NCBI RefSeq assembly: GCF_003231285.1
Contig: NZ_QKNS01000007.1
Span: forward strand, 1 to 64,000
Direction of reading: 5' to 3'
DNA from: Hymenobacter sediminis
GTDB lineage: Bacteria; Bacteroidota; Bacteroidia; Cytophagales; Hymenobacteraceae
Length of the DNA: 64,000 nucleotides
Within the stretch, counting starts at the first letter, position 1; each line of letters begins with the position of its first letter. Under the pieces are notes generated by a model, which ran no database searches, was not told the origin of the DNA, and was given only the letters and a program-made list of their open reading frames with translations. This document shows, in pieces, positions 18,157 to 27,042 of this stretch. The position numbers and the translations under genes are program-made.

Positions 18157-18682
18157 AAGAAGAGAGGTAGCGGGAGCAAAGCAGCCGGAAGCCGCCGTAG
18201 AAAAGAATCAGAAAAAACAGATATACTAGCACGCCCTCCGCCTGATGTGCCCAGGCATAGCGCTGTCCTAACCCGGGAAGCAGCCGCTGCAGGGCCACCG
18301 CCGACAAAATACGGGAGGCATTCACCAGTACCGTTAGCAGGTAGGCCAGCACGGGCAAGCTCAGTAGCCACCCACCTCCCAGCGCTTTGCCAGGCCCGGC
18401 GTACCGCCCACCGATGGCAAGTAGCAAGCCGGTGCATACCAGCCAGAAGTTGAAGCCTGAGCAGGATTTGTCGATGGTGATGTGCAGACTGGAATGCACA
18501 AATCCCTGGGCCGGATCAAAGAAGGAACCGGACCCCAGGGCCCCTCCTATCAAGGCGTTGGTAGGGCTCAGTAGCCACCACAAGTCGGCGGATGTGGCGT
18601 GGGCATAAGCAAACTTTAATAGTAAAAAGCTAACTCCTATGCTGCCGTATAGCACTGTAGCTTTTGTGCGGGAGGTATTCAT
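18140..18682 (-). CDS. xrtK: Exosortase, XrtK-type
   Basis: The product is 180 residues from the ATG at 18682. An earlier in-frame ATG at 18721 would lie before the predicted transcription start and gives an odd Cys-rich leader, so it is rejected. There are about six hydrophobic segments. The transpeptidase triad of exosortases is visible: Cys74 in DKSCSGFNF, Arg124 in NASRIL and His146 in AHQAEG. The family is a membrane cysteine transpeptidase that processes C-terminal sorting signals. Overlap with the MSEP-CTERM gene and the literal MSEP motif of that partner favour XrtK over XrtN. The usual exosortase is longer, but dedicated short ones are typical of such dyads. Confidence 0.85.
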   Translation of the reverse strand: MNTSRTKATVLYGSIGVSFLLLKFAYAHATSADLWWLLSPTNALIGGALGSGSFFDPAQGFVHSSLHITIDKSCSGFNFWLVCTGLLLAIGGRYAGPGKALGGGWLLSLPVLAYLLTVLVNASRILSAVALQRLLPGLGQRYAWAHQAEGVLVYLFFLILFYGGFRLLCSRYLSSYAEPA

Positions 18683-18718
18683 AGCTGGCTGATAGAGAAG
18701 AACACAGTAACAAACGCA

Positions 18719-18750
18719 CAAACATATTATAAAGTACTTTGAATTTCAAA
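18719..18750 (-). promoter_or_regulatory. Near-ideal Bacteroidota promoter for xrtK
   Basis: On the minus strand TTTG (18750-18747), a 20-nt spacer and TATGTTTG (18726-18719) match the TTTG-N19-21-TAnnTTTG consensus. Transcription should start near 18713, giving a leader of about 30 nt. The surrounding DNA is AT-rich. Confidence 0.8.
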
Positions 18751-18816
18751 GTTTCATAAACAGATAACATCTCTACCAGATAAATTACTCGCAAGCCCTC
18801 CCTCTCTGGCTGCTCG

Positions 18817-19845
18817 TTAGATGTGGCTCAGGTTTTCCGGCTTCATCTTTAGCAAGGGCTGCAGGCTGCCTTTGCGGGTGCCGGGTTGCTCCCGTAACTC
18901 CACCACCCTACCCCCTACTTTCACCTGAATGCTAAGCGCCCCGCCGGAGGTTTGCTGCATGGTGTACTGGGCGCTCTGGTTGACAAAGCGCAACTTGGTA
19001 ATGCCAGAAGCCACCTGAATAGTGAATTTGTCGGCTTCAGCTCCAAACTCTGGATACGTAAATTCCAACTGCCCATCTTTCCGCAGCAGGGCATAGTACA
19101 ACGATAGGTCATTATCGGTGGTGAACAGCACGGCTTGCTTGCCATTGCCAGCCACCTGAAATGAGCAGACTACCCGGATGCTTTCATCCTCCAGATACAG
19201 TTCCTGACTGATAGTCTGCGCCATGCGGGTACCGCTCCAAGTGGTGGTGGTAGTCGTCTGGAACGGAAAGCGCATCATGTCCATCTCCACCTGACGCACC
19301 AGAGACGGCTCACCGTTGCGGATGATGAACTCCGAGTCCTGGTGCCAGCAGCAGCCGCTTTTGGTTGAGGTATGGAGGCGCTTGGTTTTGGCATCTACCT
19401 GAAACATGCCGCAATACTCTTGGGCCAGGTCCGTAAACGCCTGGCTGTGTTTCAGACCCGTAGGCAGGTTAAGGTAGATTTGGAAGGAAGGGCCGTGGTA
19501 GCAGCTGTTCTGTCCATCTTCAATGGCTAGGTCGGGCCGGCCGTCGAAGTTGAAATCTTCGCTGATAATCAGGCTCTGCTCGCCGTAAGGAACCTCCTGA
19601 ATGTTGGACTGCACCCTGCCATTGTGCAAGGACAGCGCCAACTCCTCCGACTCCACCTTGACTACCTCTTTCTTTGTCTTCTTATCATAAATGCCAATCC
19701 AGCCGGGACTGAACACCTCCGTTGTATCCTGAATATAGATTTTGCCGAAGTAGCTTGGCGAGAAGTCATCCACCAGATAGGTTTGCTGCGCCCGCAAGGG
19801 GTAAGCGGCAAGCAGCAATAATAGCAGGAATAAGTAGCGGGTCAT
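18817..19845 (-). CDS. Exported protein, XAC2610-like, unknown function
   Basis: The 342-residue protein has a clear signal peptide (about 1-19, ending LRAQ). A segment near residues 95-130, EDFNFDGRPDLAIED followed by a GPSFQIYL strand, is like the calcium-loop repeat of XAC2610-type and FG-GAP-like proteins. The middle holds a Cys-Cys-His-rich SGCCWH. The second half is beta-rich with a repeated Thr run. No enzymatic motif is seen. It is likely periplasmic or outer-membrane exposed. It is separated from the xrtK promoter by a short gap and faces away from no obvious partner. Confidence 0.6.
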   Translation of the reverse strand: MTRYLFLLLLLLAAYPLRAQQTYLVDDFSPSYFGKIYIQDTTEVFSPGWIGIYDKKTKKEVVKVESEELALSLHNGRVQSNIQEVPYGEQSLIISEDFNFDGRPDLAIEDGQNSCYHGPSFQIYLNLPTGLKHSQAFTDLAQEYCGMFQVDAKTKRLHTSTKSGCCWHQDSEFIIRNGEPSLVRQVEMDMMRFPFQTTTTTTWSGTRMAQTISQELYLEDESIRVVCSFQVAGNGKQAVLFTTDNDLSLYYALLRKDGQLEFTYPEFGAEADKFTIQVASGITKLRFVNQSAQYTMQQTSGGALSIQVKVGGRVVELREQPGTRKGSLQPLLKMKPENLSHI

Positions 19846-19877
19846 GATAGCTCAGTTGCAATAGCAAAGAACATCAT

Positions 19878-20477
19878 TTAGAGTCCGTCTTCCCGCATTG
19901 ACAACCAACTTTGGAATTGAATCCGTAAAGCATCCCGCACTTCAGTATTCGCTGTAATAATGTCCATGCCGCCGTCATACGGAGCTATTAAGCACTGTTG
20001 TTCTCTGGAGACTAAGAAGAATCTTATCTCATCCTGCGCCACATCGCGTAACACGTTATTCAGCATATCCCACTGCCAATCAACTTCTGCGAATATGGGA
20101 AGGTAAAAGTCCTCTTCCCCATATTCTACACTATTGACCTCTCTTAGCGGAAGTGCTGGTAAAGTGGTGAAAGAGAGATGCCGTAAAGCTGTTTCCGCCC
20201 ATGGTATATCCATGTTGATGCTACCCTTGACCTCGTTGTAGCTACCCGTTACCAGTATGAGCTGGGCTCGTGCGCCTACCAAGGCCTGAATGATTGTGTT
20301 CTGGCGGTGCAGCAAAATTGTCCAGTCCTCTTCATCCTCGGGATACCGTTTGGATTCCGGCAGGCTATGAAACCTGACCCACCGATTAGGGTAGTCATGT
20401 CTGAAGAGGTAATTGATTGGTAAAGTATTCGGGTAAGTGCTGGACCAAAATTCAGTAAACTCTTCGGCTGTCATCAT
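19878..20477 (-). CDS. DUF3885 domain protein
   Basis: This 199-residue soluble protein contains RFHSLPESKRYPE near residues 35-47 and ILLHRQNTI shortly after, the two signatures I associate with DUF3885. There is no signal peptide and no membrane segment. The role of DUF3885 is unknown; its genomic company with SMI1-type proteins in other bacteria has suggested an immunity-like function, but nothing here proves that. Two ATGs in a row (20477 and 20474) make the start uncertain by one residue. It lies 32 nt after the preceding exported-protein gene in the same direction of reading but upstream of it. Confidence 0.75.
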   Translation of the reverse strand: MMTAEEFTEFWSSTYPNTLPINYLFRHDYPNRWVRFHSLPESKRYPEDEEDWTILLHRQNTIIQALVGARAQLILVTGSYNEVKGSINMDIPWAETALRHLSFTTLPALPLREVNSVEYGEEDFYLPIFAEVDWQWDMLNNVLRDVAQDEIRFFLVSREQQCLIAPYDGGMDIITANTEVRDALRIQFQSWLSMREDGL

Positions 20478-20545
20478 CTAATTGCTTTTCAAAGAAAGCG
20501 GCCATCTCTTTGGGGCGGCCGTTTCTACAACAGAGTTGCTGTTAT

Positions 20546-21022
20546 CTACTTCACCTCCACCTGCACTCCTACCTCCTGCCCCGCCGCCAGCTTCGGGATA
20601 AGGGCGTGGTAAGTGATGTTGGGCGCTTCGGTGGTCATGCTACGACCAATGACCACGGACAGCACCAGCTTGTTGGTGTTGCATTCCTGCCGCAGGGTGT
20701 AGTTGATTCCGCCTGGCCCACTGGCCAAGCCTTTCTTACCAACTACCAAATCATAAACGGCAAAGTCAATTTGTGGCCGGCAGCTACCGCTTACCTGCTG
20801 CTCGAACTCCTGTTGGGAGCGAATGACGGTATAGGTTTCCGAGAGGTTGACATTCATCTGGCGGGTAGTGTTCTGGCAGCCATACTCTGTTTCCAGGCTT
20901 TTCACAGCCAATGTAGCACTCAAGCAAGGTCTAGGCTCGGGCTCAGGCTCGGTGCCGCACACGGTGGCGCAGCCGCTCAACAGTATAGCCGTCGTGGCCA
21001 ACAGAGTAGAGGTAGTTTTCAT
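20546..21022 (-). CDS. Lipoprotein, unknown function
   Basis: The 158-residue product starts with a lipoprotein signal peptide whose lipobox LSGC puts the lipidated Cys at residue 18. The mature part has several Cys residues that could form disulfides and a beta-rich pattern (TYTVIRS, INYTLRQ, GVQVEVK). No domain is recognised. It probably sits on the periplasmic face of a membrane. It is 68 nt from the DUF3885 gene on the same strand, so the two could be co-transcribed, lipoprotein first. Confidence 0.65.
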   Translation of the reverse strand: MKTTSTLLATTAILLSGCATVCGTEPEPEPRPCLSATLAVKSLETEYGCQNTTRQMNVNLSETYTVIRSQQEFEQQVSGSCRPQIDFAVYDLVVGKKGLASGPGGINYTLRQECNTNKLVLSVVIGRSMTTEAPNITYHALIPKLAAGQEVGVQVEVK

Positions 21023-21106
21023 AGGGGTAGGAGCAAATGAGTTATGTATCTCTACTCAGATACTGCAGACTGAGCCAAAGTTGCAAAGCGTCTAAGAACC
21101 ACGTAA

Positions 21107-21140
21107 AAAAAGGCCGCCCCAGAGTCTGGAGCGGCCTTTT
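21107..21140. terminator. Rho-independent terminator of the aconitase gene
   Basis: AAAAGGCCGC (21107-21116) pairs with GCGGCCTTTT (21131-21140), and the loop can extend the stem with a CCAGA/TCTGG pairing. It lies 20 nt past the stop of the aconitase gene on the minus strand; A-runs and T-runs allow action both ways. Confidence 0.8.
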
Positions 21141-21159
21141 TAGAAAGCTGAAGCTTGAA

Positions 21160-23454
21160 TTATTTCTGCGACATCATGCTGCCACCGGCTTCCTTCAGGC
21201 GGATCAGGTTCAGGGCCGAGCCGGCTTTGAACCATTCGATCTGACCTTCATTGTAGGTGTGATTTACCGTAATGAGGTCCGTGTCGCCGTCGGCGTGGTG
21301 CAGACGAACCTGCAGGGGCTTGCCAGGGGCAAACTCCGTCAAGCCGAGGATGTCGATGGTGTCGTCTTCCTCAATCAGGTCGTAGTCGGCCTTGTTGGCG
21401 AAGGTCAGGGCCAGCATGCCCTGCTTCTTCAGGTTGGTTTCGTGGATACGGGCAAACGACTTTACCAGTACAGCGCGCACGCCCAGGTGGCGGGGCTCCA
21501 TAGCAGCGTGCTCCCGCGACGAACCTTCGCCGTAGTTCTCGTCGCCTACTACCACCGAGCCAACGCCTAGGGCTTTGTAGTTACGGGCTACCTGCGGCAC
21601 GGCCGAGTACGGCGTACCCTGGGTCAGGGCATCCTTCACCGAGTTAGCTTCGCCATTAAAGGCGTTGATAGCCCCGATGAGCATGTTGTTGGAGATGTTG
21701 TCCAGGTGGCCGCGGTATTTCAACCACGGACCGGCCATCGAAATGTGGTCGGTGGTGCACTTGCCCTGGGCTTTGATGAGCAGACGCAGACCCATCAGGT
21801 CTACCCCCTCCCACGGCTTGAAGCCTTCCAGCAGCTCCAGACGGTCGGAGTTCGGATCAACGATTACCTGTACGCCCGTGCCATCGGTGGCGGGAGCCTG
21901 GTAGCCGGCATCCTCTACATCGAAGCCGCGGGGGGGCAGCTCGATACCCTGGGGCTCATCAAACTTCACCTGCTGGCCGTCTTTGGTGGTCAGCGTGTCG
22001 GTGAGGGGGTTGAAGGTCAGGTCGCCGGCAATAGCGAAGGCCGTTACGATTTCGGGCGAGGCCACGAAAGCGTGGGTGTTGGGGTTGCCGTCGTTACGCT
22101 TGGCGAAGTTGCGGTTGAACGAAGTGATGATGGAGTTCGGCCGCTTCATGTCGTCCATGTGGCGGGCCCACTGCCCGATGCACGGACCGCAGGCGTTGGC
22201 CAGTACTACCCCACCCATCTGGGCGAAGGTGTCCAGCAGACCGTCGCGCTCCACGGTGTAGCGCACCAGCTCCGAGCCAGGCGTTACGGTGTAGTCGGCT
22301 TGTACCGTCAGGCCTTTGTCGGCGGCCTGCTTGGCTACCGAAGCGGCGCGGGTGATGTCTTCGTACGACGAGTTCGTGCACGAGCCAATCAAACCAACTT
22401 CCAGCTTAGCGGGCCAGTTGTGCTCCCGAACGGCGGCAGCGAACTGCGAAATCGGCCAGGCAGCGTCCGGCGTGAACGGACCGTTTACGTGGGGCTCCAG
22501 CTCCGAAAGGTTGATTTCGATCAACTGATCGTAGTAGGCCTCAGGGTTAGCCAGAACTTCGTCGTCGGCGCGCAGGTGAGCAGCTACACCGGAAGCCAGC
22601 TGAGCAATTTCAGCGCGGCCAGTGCCCTGCAGGTAAGCAGCCATCTTCTCGTCGTAGGCGAAAACCGAGGTAGTAGCCCCGATTTCAGCGCCCATGTTGC
22701 AGATAGTAGCCTTACCCGTGCACGAGAGGTTTTCAGCGCCCTCGCCGAAGTACTCCACAATAGCGCCGGTACCGCCTTTTACGGTCAGGATACCCGCTAC
22801 TTTCAGGATTACGTCTTTGGGAGCCGTCCAGCCCGAGAGCTTACCGGTCAGCTTCACGCCAATTACTTTCGGGAACTTCAGCTCCCAAGCCATGCCCGAC
22901 ATTACGTCCACGGCATCGGCACCGCCTACGCCAATGGCAATCATGCCCAAGCCGCCGGCGTTGGGGGTGTGCGAGTCAGTGCCGATCATCATACCGCCAG
23001 GGAAGGCGTAGTTCTCGAGCACTACTTGGTGAATGATACCAGCACCGGGCTTCCAGAAGCCGATGCCGTATTTATTGGATACCGAAGCCAAGAAGTCATA
23101 TACTTCCTTGTTTTCGGAGTTAGCTACGGCCAAATCCTGGTCGGCGCCGCGTTCTGCCTGAATCAGGTGGTCGCAGTGCACGGTGCTGGGCACAGCCACT
23201 TGGGCTTTACCCGCTTGCATGAACTGCAGCAGAGCCATCTGGGCGGTGGCATCCTGCATGGCTACGCGGTCCGGAGCGAAATCGACGTAGGAAACGCCCC
23301 GCTCATACGCCTGCGAAACAGAGCCGCCGTACAGGTGAGCGTACAGGATTTTTTCAGTCAGGGTAAGCGGGCGGCCAACGGCAGTACGGGCGGCTTCAAT
23401 GCGAGAGCCCATGCCATCGTACACGGCCTTGATCATTTCTAAGTCAAACGCCAT
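21160..23454 (-). CDS. acn: Aconitate hydratase, mitochondrial-type
   Basis: This 764-residue enzyme interconverts citrate and isocitrate in the cytoplasmic TCA cycle. It has the length and order of mitochondrial-type aconitases: substrate motif GTDSHTPNAGGLG (about 160-175), the first cluster Cys in IGSCTNSSYED, the other two in NACGPCIGQW, and a C-terminal swivel domain with YGEGSSREHAA. All three [4Fe-4S] ligand cysteines are present. The gene stands alone with its own consensus -7 box and a strong terminator, as expected for constitutive central metabolism. Confidence 0.95.
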   Translation of the reverse strand: MAFDLEMIKAVYDGMGSRIEAARTAVGRPLTLTEKILYAHLYGGSVSQAYERGVSYVDFAPDRVAMQDATAQMALLQFMQAGKAQVAVPSTVHCDHLIQAERGADQDLAVANSENKEVYDFLASVSNKYGIGFWKPGAGIIHQVVLENYAFPGGMMIGTDSHTPNAGGLGMIAIGVGGADAVDVMSGMAWELKFPKVIGVKLTGKLSGWTAPKDVILKVAGILTVKGGTGAIVEYFGEGAENLSCTGKATICNMGAEIGATTSVFAYDEKMAAYLQGTGRAEIAQLASGVAAHLRADDEVLANPEAYYDQLIEINLSELEPHVNGPFTPDAAWPISQFAAAVREHNWPAKLEVGLIGSCTNSSYEDITRAASVAKQAADKGLTVQADYTVTPGSELVRYTVERDGLLDTFAQMGGVVLANACGPCIGQWARHMDDMKRPNSIITSFNRNFAKRNDGNPNTHAFVASPEIVTAFAIAGDLTFNPLTDTLTTKDGQQVKFDEPQGIELPPRGFDVEDAGYQAPATDGTGVQVIVDPNSDRLELLEGFKPWEGVDLMGLRLLIKAQGKCTTDHISMAGPWLKYRGHLDNISNNMLIGAINAFNGEANSVKDALTQGTPYSAVPQVARNYKALGVGSVVVGDENYGEGSSREHAAMEPRHLGVRAVLVKSFARIHETNLKKQGMLALTFANKADYDLIEEDDTIDILGLTEFAPGKPLQVRLHHADGDTDLITVNHTYNEGQIEWFKAGSALNLIRLKEAGGSMMSQK

Positions 23455-23504
23455 AATGCGAAATGGAAAAAGTGGAGAGAACGAACCTGTCGGAAACAGG
23501 TACG

Positions 23505-23512
23505 CAAATATA
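23505..23512 (-). promoter_or_regulatory. -7 element of the aconitase gene
   Basis: The minus strand reads TATATTTG, a full match to TAnnTTTG, 51 nt before the ATG at 23454. The expected -33 position reads TTTTAG, a partial match. Confidence 0.6.
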
Positions 23513-23711
23513 GTTGCCGGTCGTTGCGCTGCCTAAAATTTCGGGCCCTGGGCGGCCCTGGAAGCCTGATTTAGAATCATTCCAAAAGGCACTGCTACCT
23601 TGCTGGCAGACAGAATGCGTTGCCGGCCTTACATTCGCGACCTTGCTCTCCTTAAACTAATAGCAAGGGGTAGTAGTTTAGCCTCGCATCAACCTTCTTT
23701 AACTTTTCCCT

Positions 23712-25055
23712 ATGCCCGTCGCCTTCTCTTTTCGCAAGGCCATAGCCGGGGCCGGACTCGCGCTGGCCGCGGTGGCCTGTCAGTCCAACTCTTCCTCCGA
23801 AAAAACCGAGCCCGTGGAAACCACCGGCGCCAATGCTACCTACCTGCCGGCCGGTACCTGGCGCGGGGTGCTTTCGGCCCAGGGCCAGGAAATTCCGTTT
23901 CTGTTCGATGTAGAAGCGGGCAATAACAACCAGCCCGTGGCCGTGTACCTCCGCAACGGCGAGGAACGCCTGAAGCTGGACGAAATCAAAACCGTCGGCG
24001 ACTCCACCACCATCCGCCTGGGCGTGTTCGATGCCGCGCTGGTGGTACGCACTGATGGGGCCGACAAGCTTAAAGGCGCCTGGGTGAAGTACGACGCCAA
24101 AGACCCGTATCGGGTAGCCTTCACAGCCACGAAATCCACTGATGCCCCTGCCCTGTTCACGGGTGACAAGAAATCGGCTTCTACCTTCGGGGACCTGCGG
24201 CGGGGCGCGACCTTCCGCGTGGAGTTCCGCGACGATGAAGGCCAAACGTATCCGGCCGTGGGCATTATCCGCCAGGATAGCACCAACAGCTCGGCCCTGA
24301 CGGGTACGTTCCTGACCACTACCGGCGACTACCGCTACCTGGCGGGTAACCTGGTAACCAAAGGTGGTGAAGAACACATCATGCTTTCCACCTTCGATGG
24401 CAGCCACGGCTTCCTGTTCGATGGCAAACTGGCCAAGCCGGGTAATATCAACCAGATTTCGGGCGACTTCTATAGTGGTAAATCGGGCCACGAAACCTGG
24501 ACGGCTACCCTCGACCCGAAGGCCAAACTGCCCGATGCCAACGCCCTGACGGGTATGAAACCCGGCCAGAAAAAGCTCAACTTCAAATTCCCGAGCATTG
24601 CGGAAGGCGGCAGCATTTCGACTGCCGACCCCAAGTACAAAGGCAAGGTAGTGGTGGTGCAGATTCTGGGTTCGTGGTGCCCCAACTGCATGGATGAAAC
24701 CAACTTCCTGGCCCCCTGGTACGAGAAAAACAAGCAGCGCGGGGTAGAAATCATCGGGCTAGGCTACGAGCGCACCACCGACCAGAAAGTAGCCGCCCAG
24801 AAGCTGCTGAAAATGAAGCAGCGCATGAACGTGGGCTATGACCTGGCCGTGGCCGGTGAAGCCAACAAAGACGCTGCTAGCCAGTCGTTGCCTCAGATTC
24901 AGAAAGTATTGGCTTTCCCCACCACCATCTTCCTCGACAAGAAAGGCGAGGTGCGCAAGATTCACACGGGCTTCTCGGGCCCCGGCACCGGCAAATACTA
25001 TGAGCAGGAAGTGGCCGAATTCAACAAAACCATTGACCAGCTGCTAGCCGAATAG
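23712..25055 (+). CDS. TlpA-like thioredoxin-fold lipoprotein
   Basis: The 447-residue protein has a lipoprotein signal (lipobox AVAC, Cys about 21). Residues about 40-300 form a beta-rich N-terminal region with DUF4369-like strands. The last about 150 residues are a thioredoxin fold with the redox motif WCPNC and a cis-Pro region in LAFPTTIFLDKKGE. It should act as a periplasmic thiol-disulfide reductase or peroxiredoxin-like protein, in the manner of TlpA/ResA. The electron donor and target are unknown. It is single, followed by a hairpin terminator. Confidence 0.88.
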   Translation: MPVAFSFRKAIAGAGLALAAVACQSNSSSEKTEPVETTGANATYLPAGTWRGVLSAQGQEIPFLFDVEAGNNNQPVAVYLRNGEERLKLDEIKTVGDSTTIRLGVFDAALVVRTDGADKLKGAWVKYDAKDPYRVAFTATKSTDAPALFTGDKKSASTFGDLRRGATFRVEFRDDEGQTYPAVGIIRQDSTNSSALTGTFLTTTGDYRYLAGNLVTKGGEEHIMLSTFDGSHGFLFDGKLAKPGNINQISGDFYSGKSGHETWTATLDPKAKLPDANALTGMKPGQKKLNFKFPSIAEGGSISTADPKYKGKVVVVQILGSWCPNCMDETNFLAPWYEKNKQRGVEIIGLGYERTTDQKVAAQKLLKMKQRMNVGYDLAVAGEANKDAASQSLPQIQKVLAFPTTIFLDKKGEVRKIHTGFSGPGTGKYYEQEVAEFNKTIDQLLAE

Positions 25056-25077
25056 GTTACTGGTTGCTATTTATCTG

Positions 25078-25108
25078 ACGGGCCTGCTCTCTAAGGGAGC
25101 AGGCCCGT
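25078..25108 (+). terminator. Hairpin terminator
   Basis: ACGGGCCTGCTC (25078-25089) pairs with GAGCAGGCCCGT (25097-25108) around a 7-nt loop, 22 nt after the thioredoxin lipoprotein stop. The T-run is short. Confidence 0.75.
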
Positions 25109-25122
25109 TGCGTTTGGCCTCG

Positions 25123-25158
25123 CCTCTGGCCCCTTTCCTCAGGGAGAGGAGCCAGAGG
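25123..25158. repeat. Possible half copy of the long palindromic repeat family
   Basis: CCTCTGGC (25123-25130) and GCCAGAGG (25151-25158) form a short hairpin. The stretch TTTCCTCAGGGAGAGG with GCCAGAGGTG and GTT resembles one arm (TCCTCAGATGAG, GGCCAGGGGTGG) of the repeats at 12855 and 33047. It is probably a degenerate single-arm relative. Confidence 0.4.
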
Positions 25159-25240
25159 TGAAGTTCTGCCAAACCCACTTTAGCCTCTCCCGTTTCTCTA
25201 AAACCCTGATTGGCCACTGTCCTCCCTACCCCTCTCGTCC

Positions 25241-26347
25241 ATGTCAACCCCCATGCAGCGCTATGTACCCCGCACGCGGCGGGCCGTTCGGAGCCTAATT
25301 CAGCTTCATCCGGCGCCCTGGCGCTGGAAGGTAGGTATGGAGGCCGGGCTGGCGCTGGGGTTACCGCTGGGGCTGTTTACTGCGCTGGGGCAGCAAGGGT
25401 GGGGGCTGCAGGCAGGGCTTGGAGCCTTCACGGCCCTGTACGGCGCCAGCCTAAGCCGCCGCGACCGAATGGACCTGCTCCCGCTGGTGGCCGCGGGGCT
25501 AGTTTTGGCCTCGGCCCTGGGGGTAGCGTGTGCCGGCAGCCTCTGGCTAAGCAATGCGTGCCTAGTGGTAGTGAGTGCAGTAGCCTGCGTGGTAGCGCTG
25601 GGTATCCGACTGGGCCCGCCCGGCCCCATGATGTTTGTGCTGGTAAGCGCCGTGAGTGCCCATTTGGCCCGGCCCAAAACCCTGGGCGGAGTGGGCTTGC
25701 CGGGCCTGCCGCTGGTAGGATTGGTAGCAGTGGGGGCAGCCCTGGCTTACCTGGTGATTATTGCCCCGCTGCTGTTGCCCTCGGTCCGGCGGCGCCACGG
25801 CTCGCCCTCGGGGCTGCGGGTGCTGTATCCACACTTCAAGCTAGACCGGGAAGTTGCCCTGATGGCACTGCGCGTGGTAATGGGCGTGCTCATTACCTGC
25901 CTGGTCAGTCGGCCGCTGGGGGCACACCGGACGTATTGGGTCGTGCTGTCGGCAGTGGCGGTGCTGCAGTCCAGCGCTTCCCGGCAGCTGACTACCATCC
26001 GAGGGCTGCAACGCATGATCGGCACGCTGCTGGGCATTGGGGTCTTCGAGCTGCTGACGCTAACGCAGCCTTCGGGGCTGTGGCTGGTAGCGCTGCTGAT
26101 GGTGCTGCAGGCGGCCACAGAGGTAGTGGTGGCACGCAATTACGCCCTCGCCTTGCTATTTATTACACCTATGGCCCTACTGAACTCCACGGCCGGGCAC
26201 CCCGGCAATACCCTGATTTCGGTGGAGGGACGCGTGTTCGATACCCTGCTCGGGGCCACTATTGCGCTGCTTTTGTTCTGGCTCAGTGAGTGGCTGGTGC
26301 GCAGGTTACCCCTCTTTGCTCAGCCCAAGCCAGCCGATGCGCCGTAG
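25241..26347 (+). CDS. FUSC-family inner-membrane transporter
   Basis: This 368-residue protein is almost wholly hydrophobic, with about ten membrane segments in two sets of five (about 30-165 and 195-355) split by a charged loop. The second set contains RPLGAHRTYWVVLSA and later QRMIGTLLGIGVFE, the conserved FUSC core. Family members export fusaric acid, aromatic acids or similar compounds, sometimes with a membrane fusion partner; none is next to it here. Its stop is 2 nt from the stop of a convergent acetyltransferase gene, so the ends of the two transcripts overlap. Confidence 0.85.
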   Translation: MSTPMQRYVPRTRRAVRSLIQLHPAPWRWKVGMEAGLALGLPLGLFTALGQQGWGLQAGLGAFTALYGASLSRRDRMDLLPLVAAGLVLASALGVACAGSLWLSNACLVVVSAVACVVALGIRLGPPGPMMFVLVSAVSAHLARPKTLGGVGLPGLPLVGLVAVGAALAYLVIIAPLLLPSVRRRHGSPSGLRVLYPHFKLDREVALMALRVVMGVLITCLVSRPLGAHRTYWVVLSAVAVLQSSASRQLTTIRGLQRMIGTLLGIGVFELLTLTQPSGLWLVALLMVLQAATEVVVARNYALALLFITPMALLNSTAGHPGNTLISVEGRVFDTLLGATIALLLFWLSEWLVRRLPLFAQPKPADAP

Positions 26348-26349
26348 CG

Positions 26350-26940
26350 CTACGCCTGCGGCCGCGGGCGTTCCAGCAGCACAATGGGCTCGGAGTGGTA
26401 AGTGGTGCGAGCAAATTCCCGGAAGCCAAACTTGCGGGCCACGGCCAGGGAAGCCGTATTATCGGGGTCGATGATGCAGGTGATGCGGGCGGTGGGGAAG
26501 CGTGGCTCGACCCAGTTCAGGGCGGCTTGCACGGCTTGGCTGGCGTAACCGAGGCCGTGCACGCGGGGTGCCAGCACCCAACCGGCCTCCAGAGTGCCTT
26601 TCAGGGAGGGCGTCAGGTCGCGCTGGAAGTCGAAGAAACCCACTGTGCCCAAATAGCGACCGGTAGCTTTTTCTTCAATGGCCCAGGCCCCGAACCCTAG
26701 CAGCGACCAGTGGCCCTGCTGGCCCAGCATACGACGCCAGGTATCCTCCTCGGTTTGCGGTTTATTGCCCAGGTAGCGGTAAAAGGCCGGGTCGGCGGCA
26801 ATAGTGGCCGCTTCGGGCAGGTCGGTAATCCGGGGGCCGCGCAGCAGCAAATCGGGGGTTTCCAGTTCGGGAACCAAGGAAGGCGGGGTAGCGAGCAGGC
26901 TCAGGGGCTGGGTCATGCGAGCAAGTAGGCCATTAGACAT
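26350..26940 (-). CDS. GNAT N-acetyltransferase (RimJ/RimL type)
   Basis: This 196-residue protein is taken from the ATG at 26940; a later ATG at 26916 is equally possible, and the open frame to 27042 is thought too long. It has the RimJ/RimL layout: LETPDLLLRGPRITD near the N-terminus, a GTVGFFDF strand, a VHGLGYASQAV acetyl-CoA loop and a closing NTASLAVARKFGF. It should transfer an acetyl group to a protein N-terminus, ribosomal protein or small amine. The target cannot be told. An AGGAGG lies 13 nt before the 26940 ATG, longer than ideal spacing. Confidence 0.88.
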   Translation of the reverse strand: MSNGLLARMTQPLSLLATPPSLVPELETPDLLLRGPRITDLPEAATIAADPAFYRYLGNKPQTEEDTWRRMLGQQGHWSLLGFGAWAIEEKATGRYLGTVGFFDFQRDLTPSLKGTLEAGWVLAPRVHGLGYASQAVQAALNWVEPRFPTARITCIIDPDNTASLAVARKFGFREFARTTYHSEPIVLLERPRPQA

Positions 26941-27042
26941 GAATTTAGCAACGCCTCCTGCAACTCGGTTGTGCACAGAGTTTCCACAAGCCGCACATAC
27001 CCTAGACAGGTTTATCTCTAGTAATAGGTAGCTAGAGAGCAT

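Noticed and set aside
18683..18721. Longer N-terminus for the exosortase
   Set aside because: The -7 box lies at 18719-18726, so the upstream ATG would be before or at the start of transcription, and the added leader is Cys-rich and atypical.
21706..23442. Long 578-codon plus-strand open frame opposite aconitase
   Set aside because: It is the antisense shadow of a clearly identified enzyme; its product is Val/Gly/His-rich without domains, as expected from the complement of GC-rich coding DNA.
25210..26289. 359-codon frame overlapping the FUSC gene
   Set aside because: The Gly/Pro/Ala/Arg-rich product is the alternative frame of a well-defined membrane transporter.
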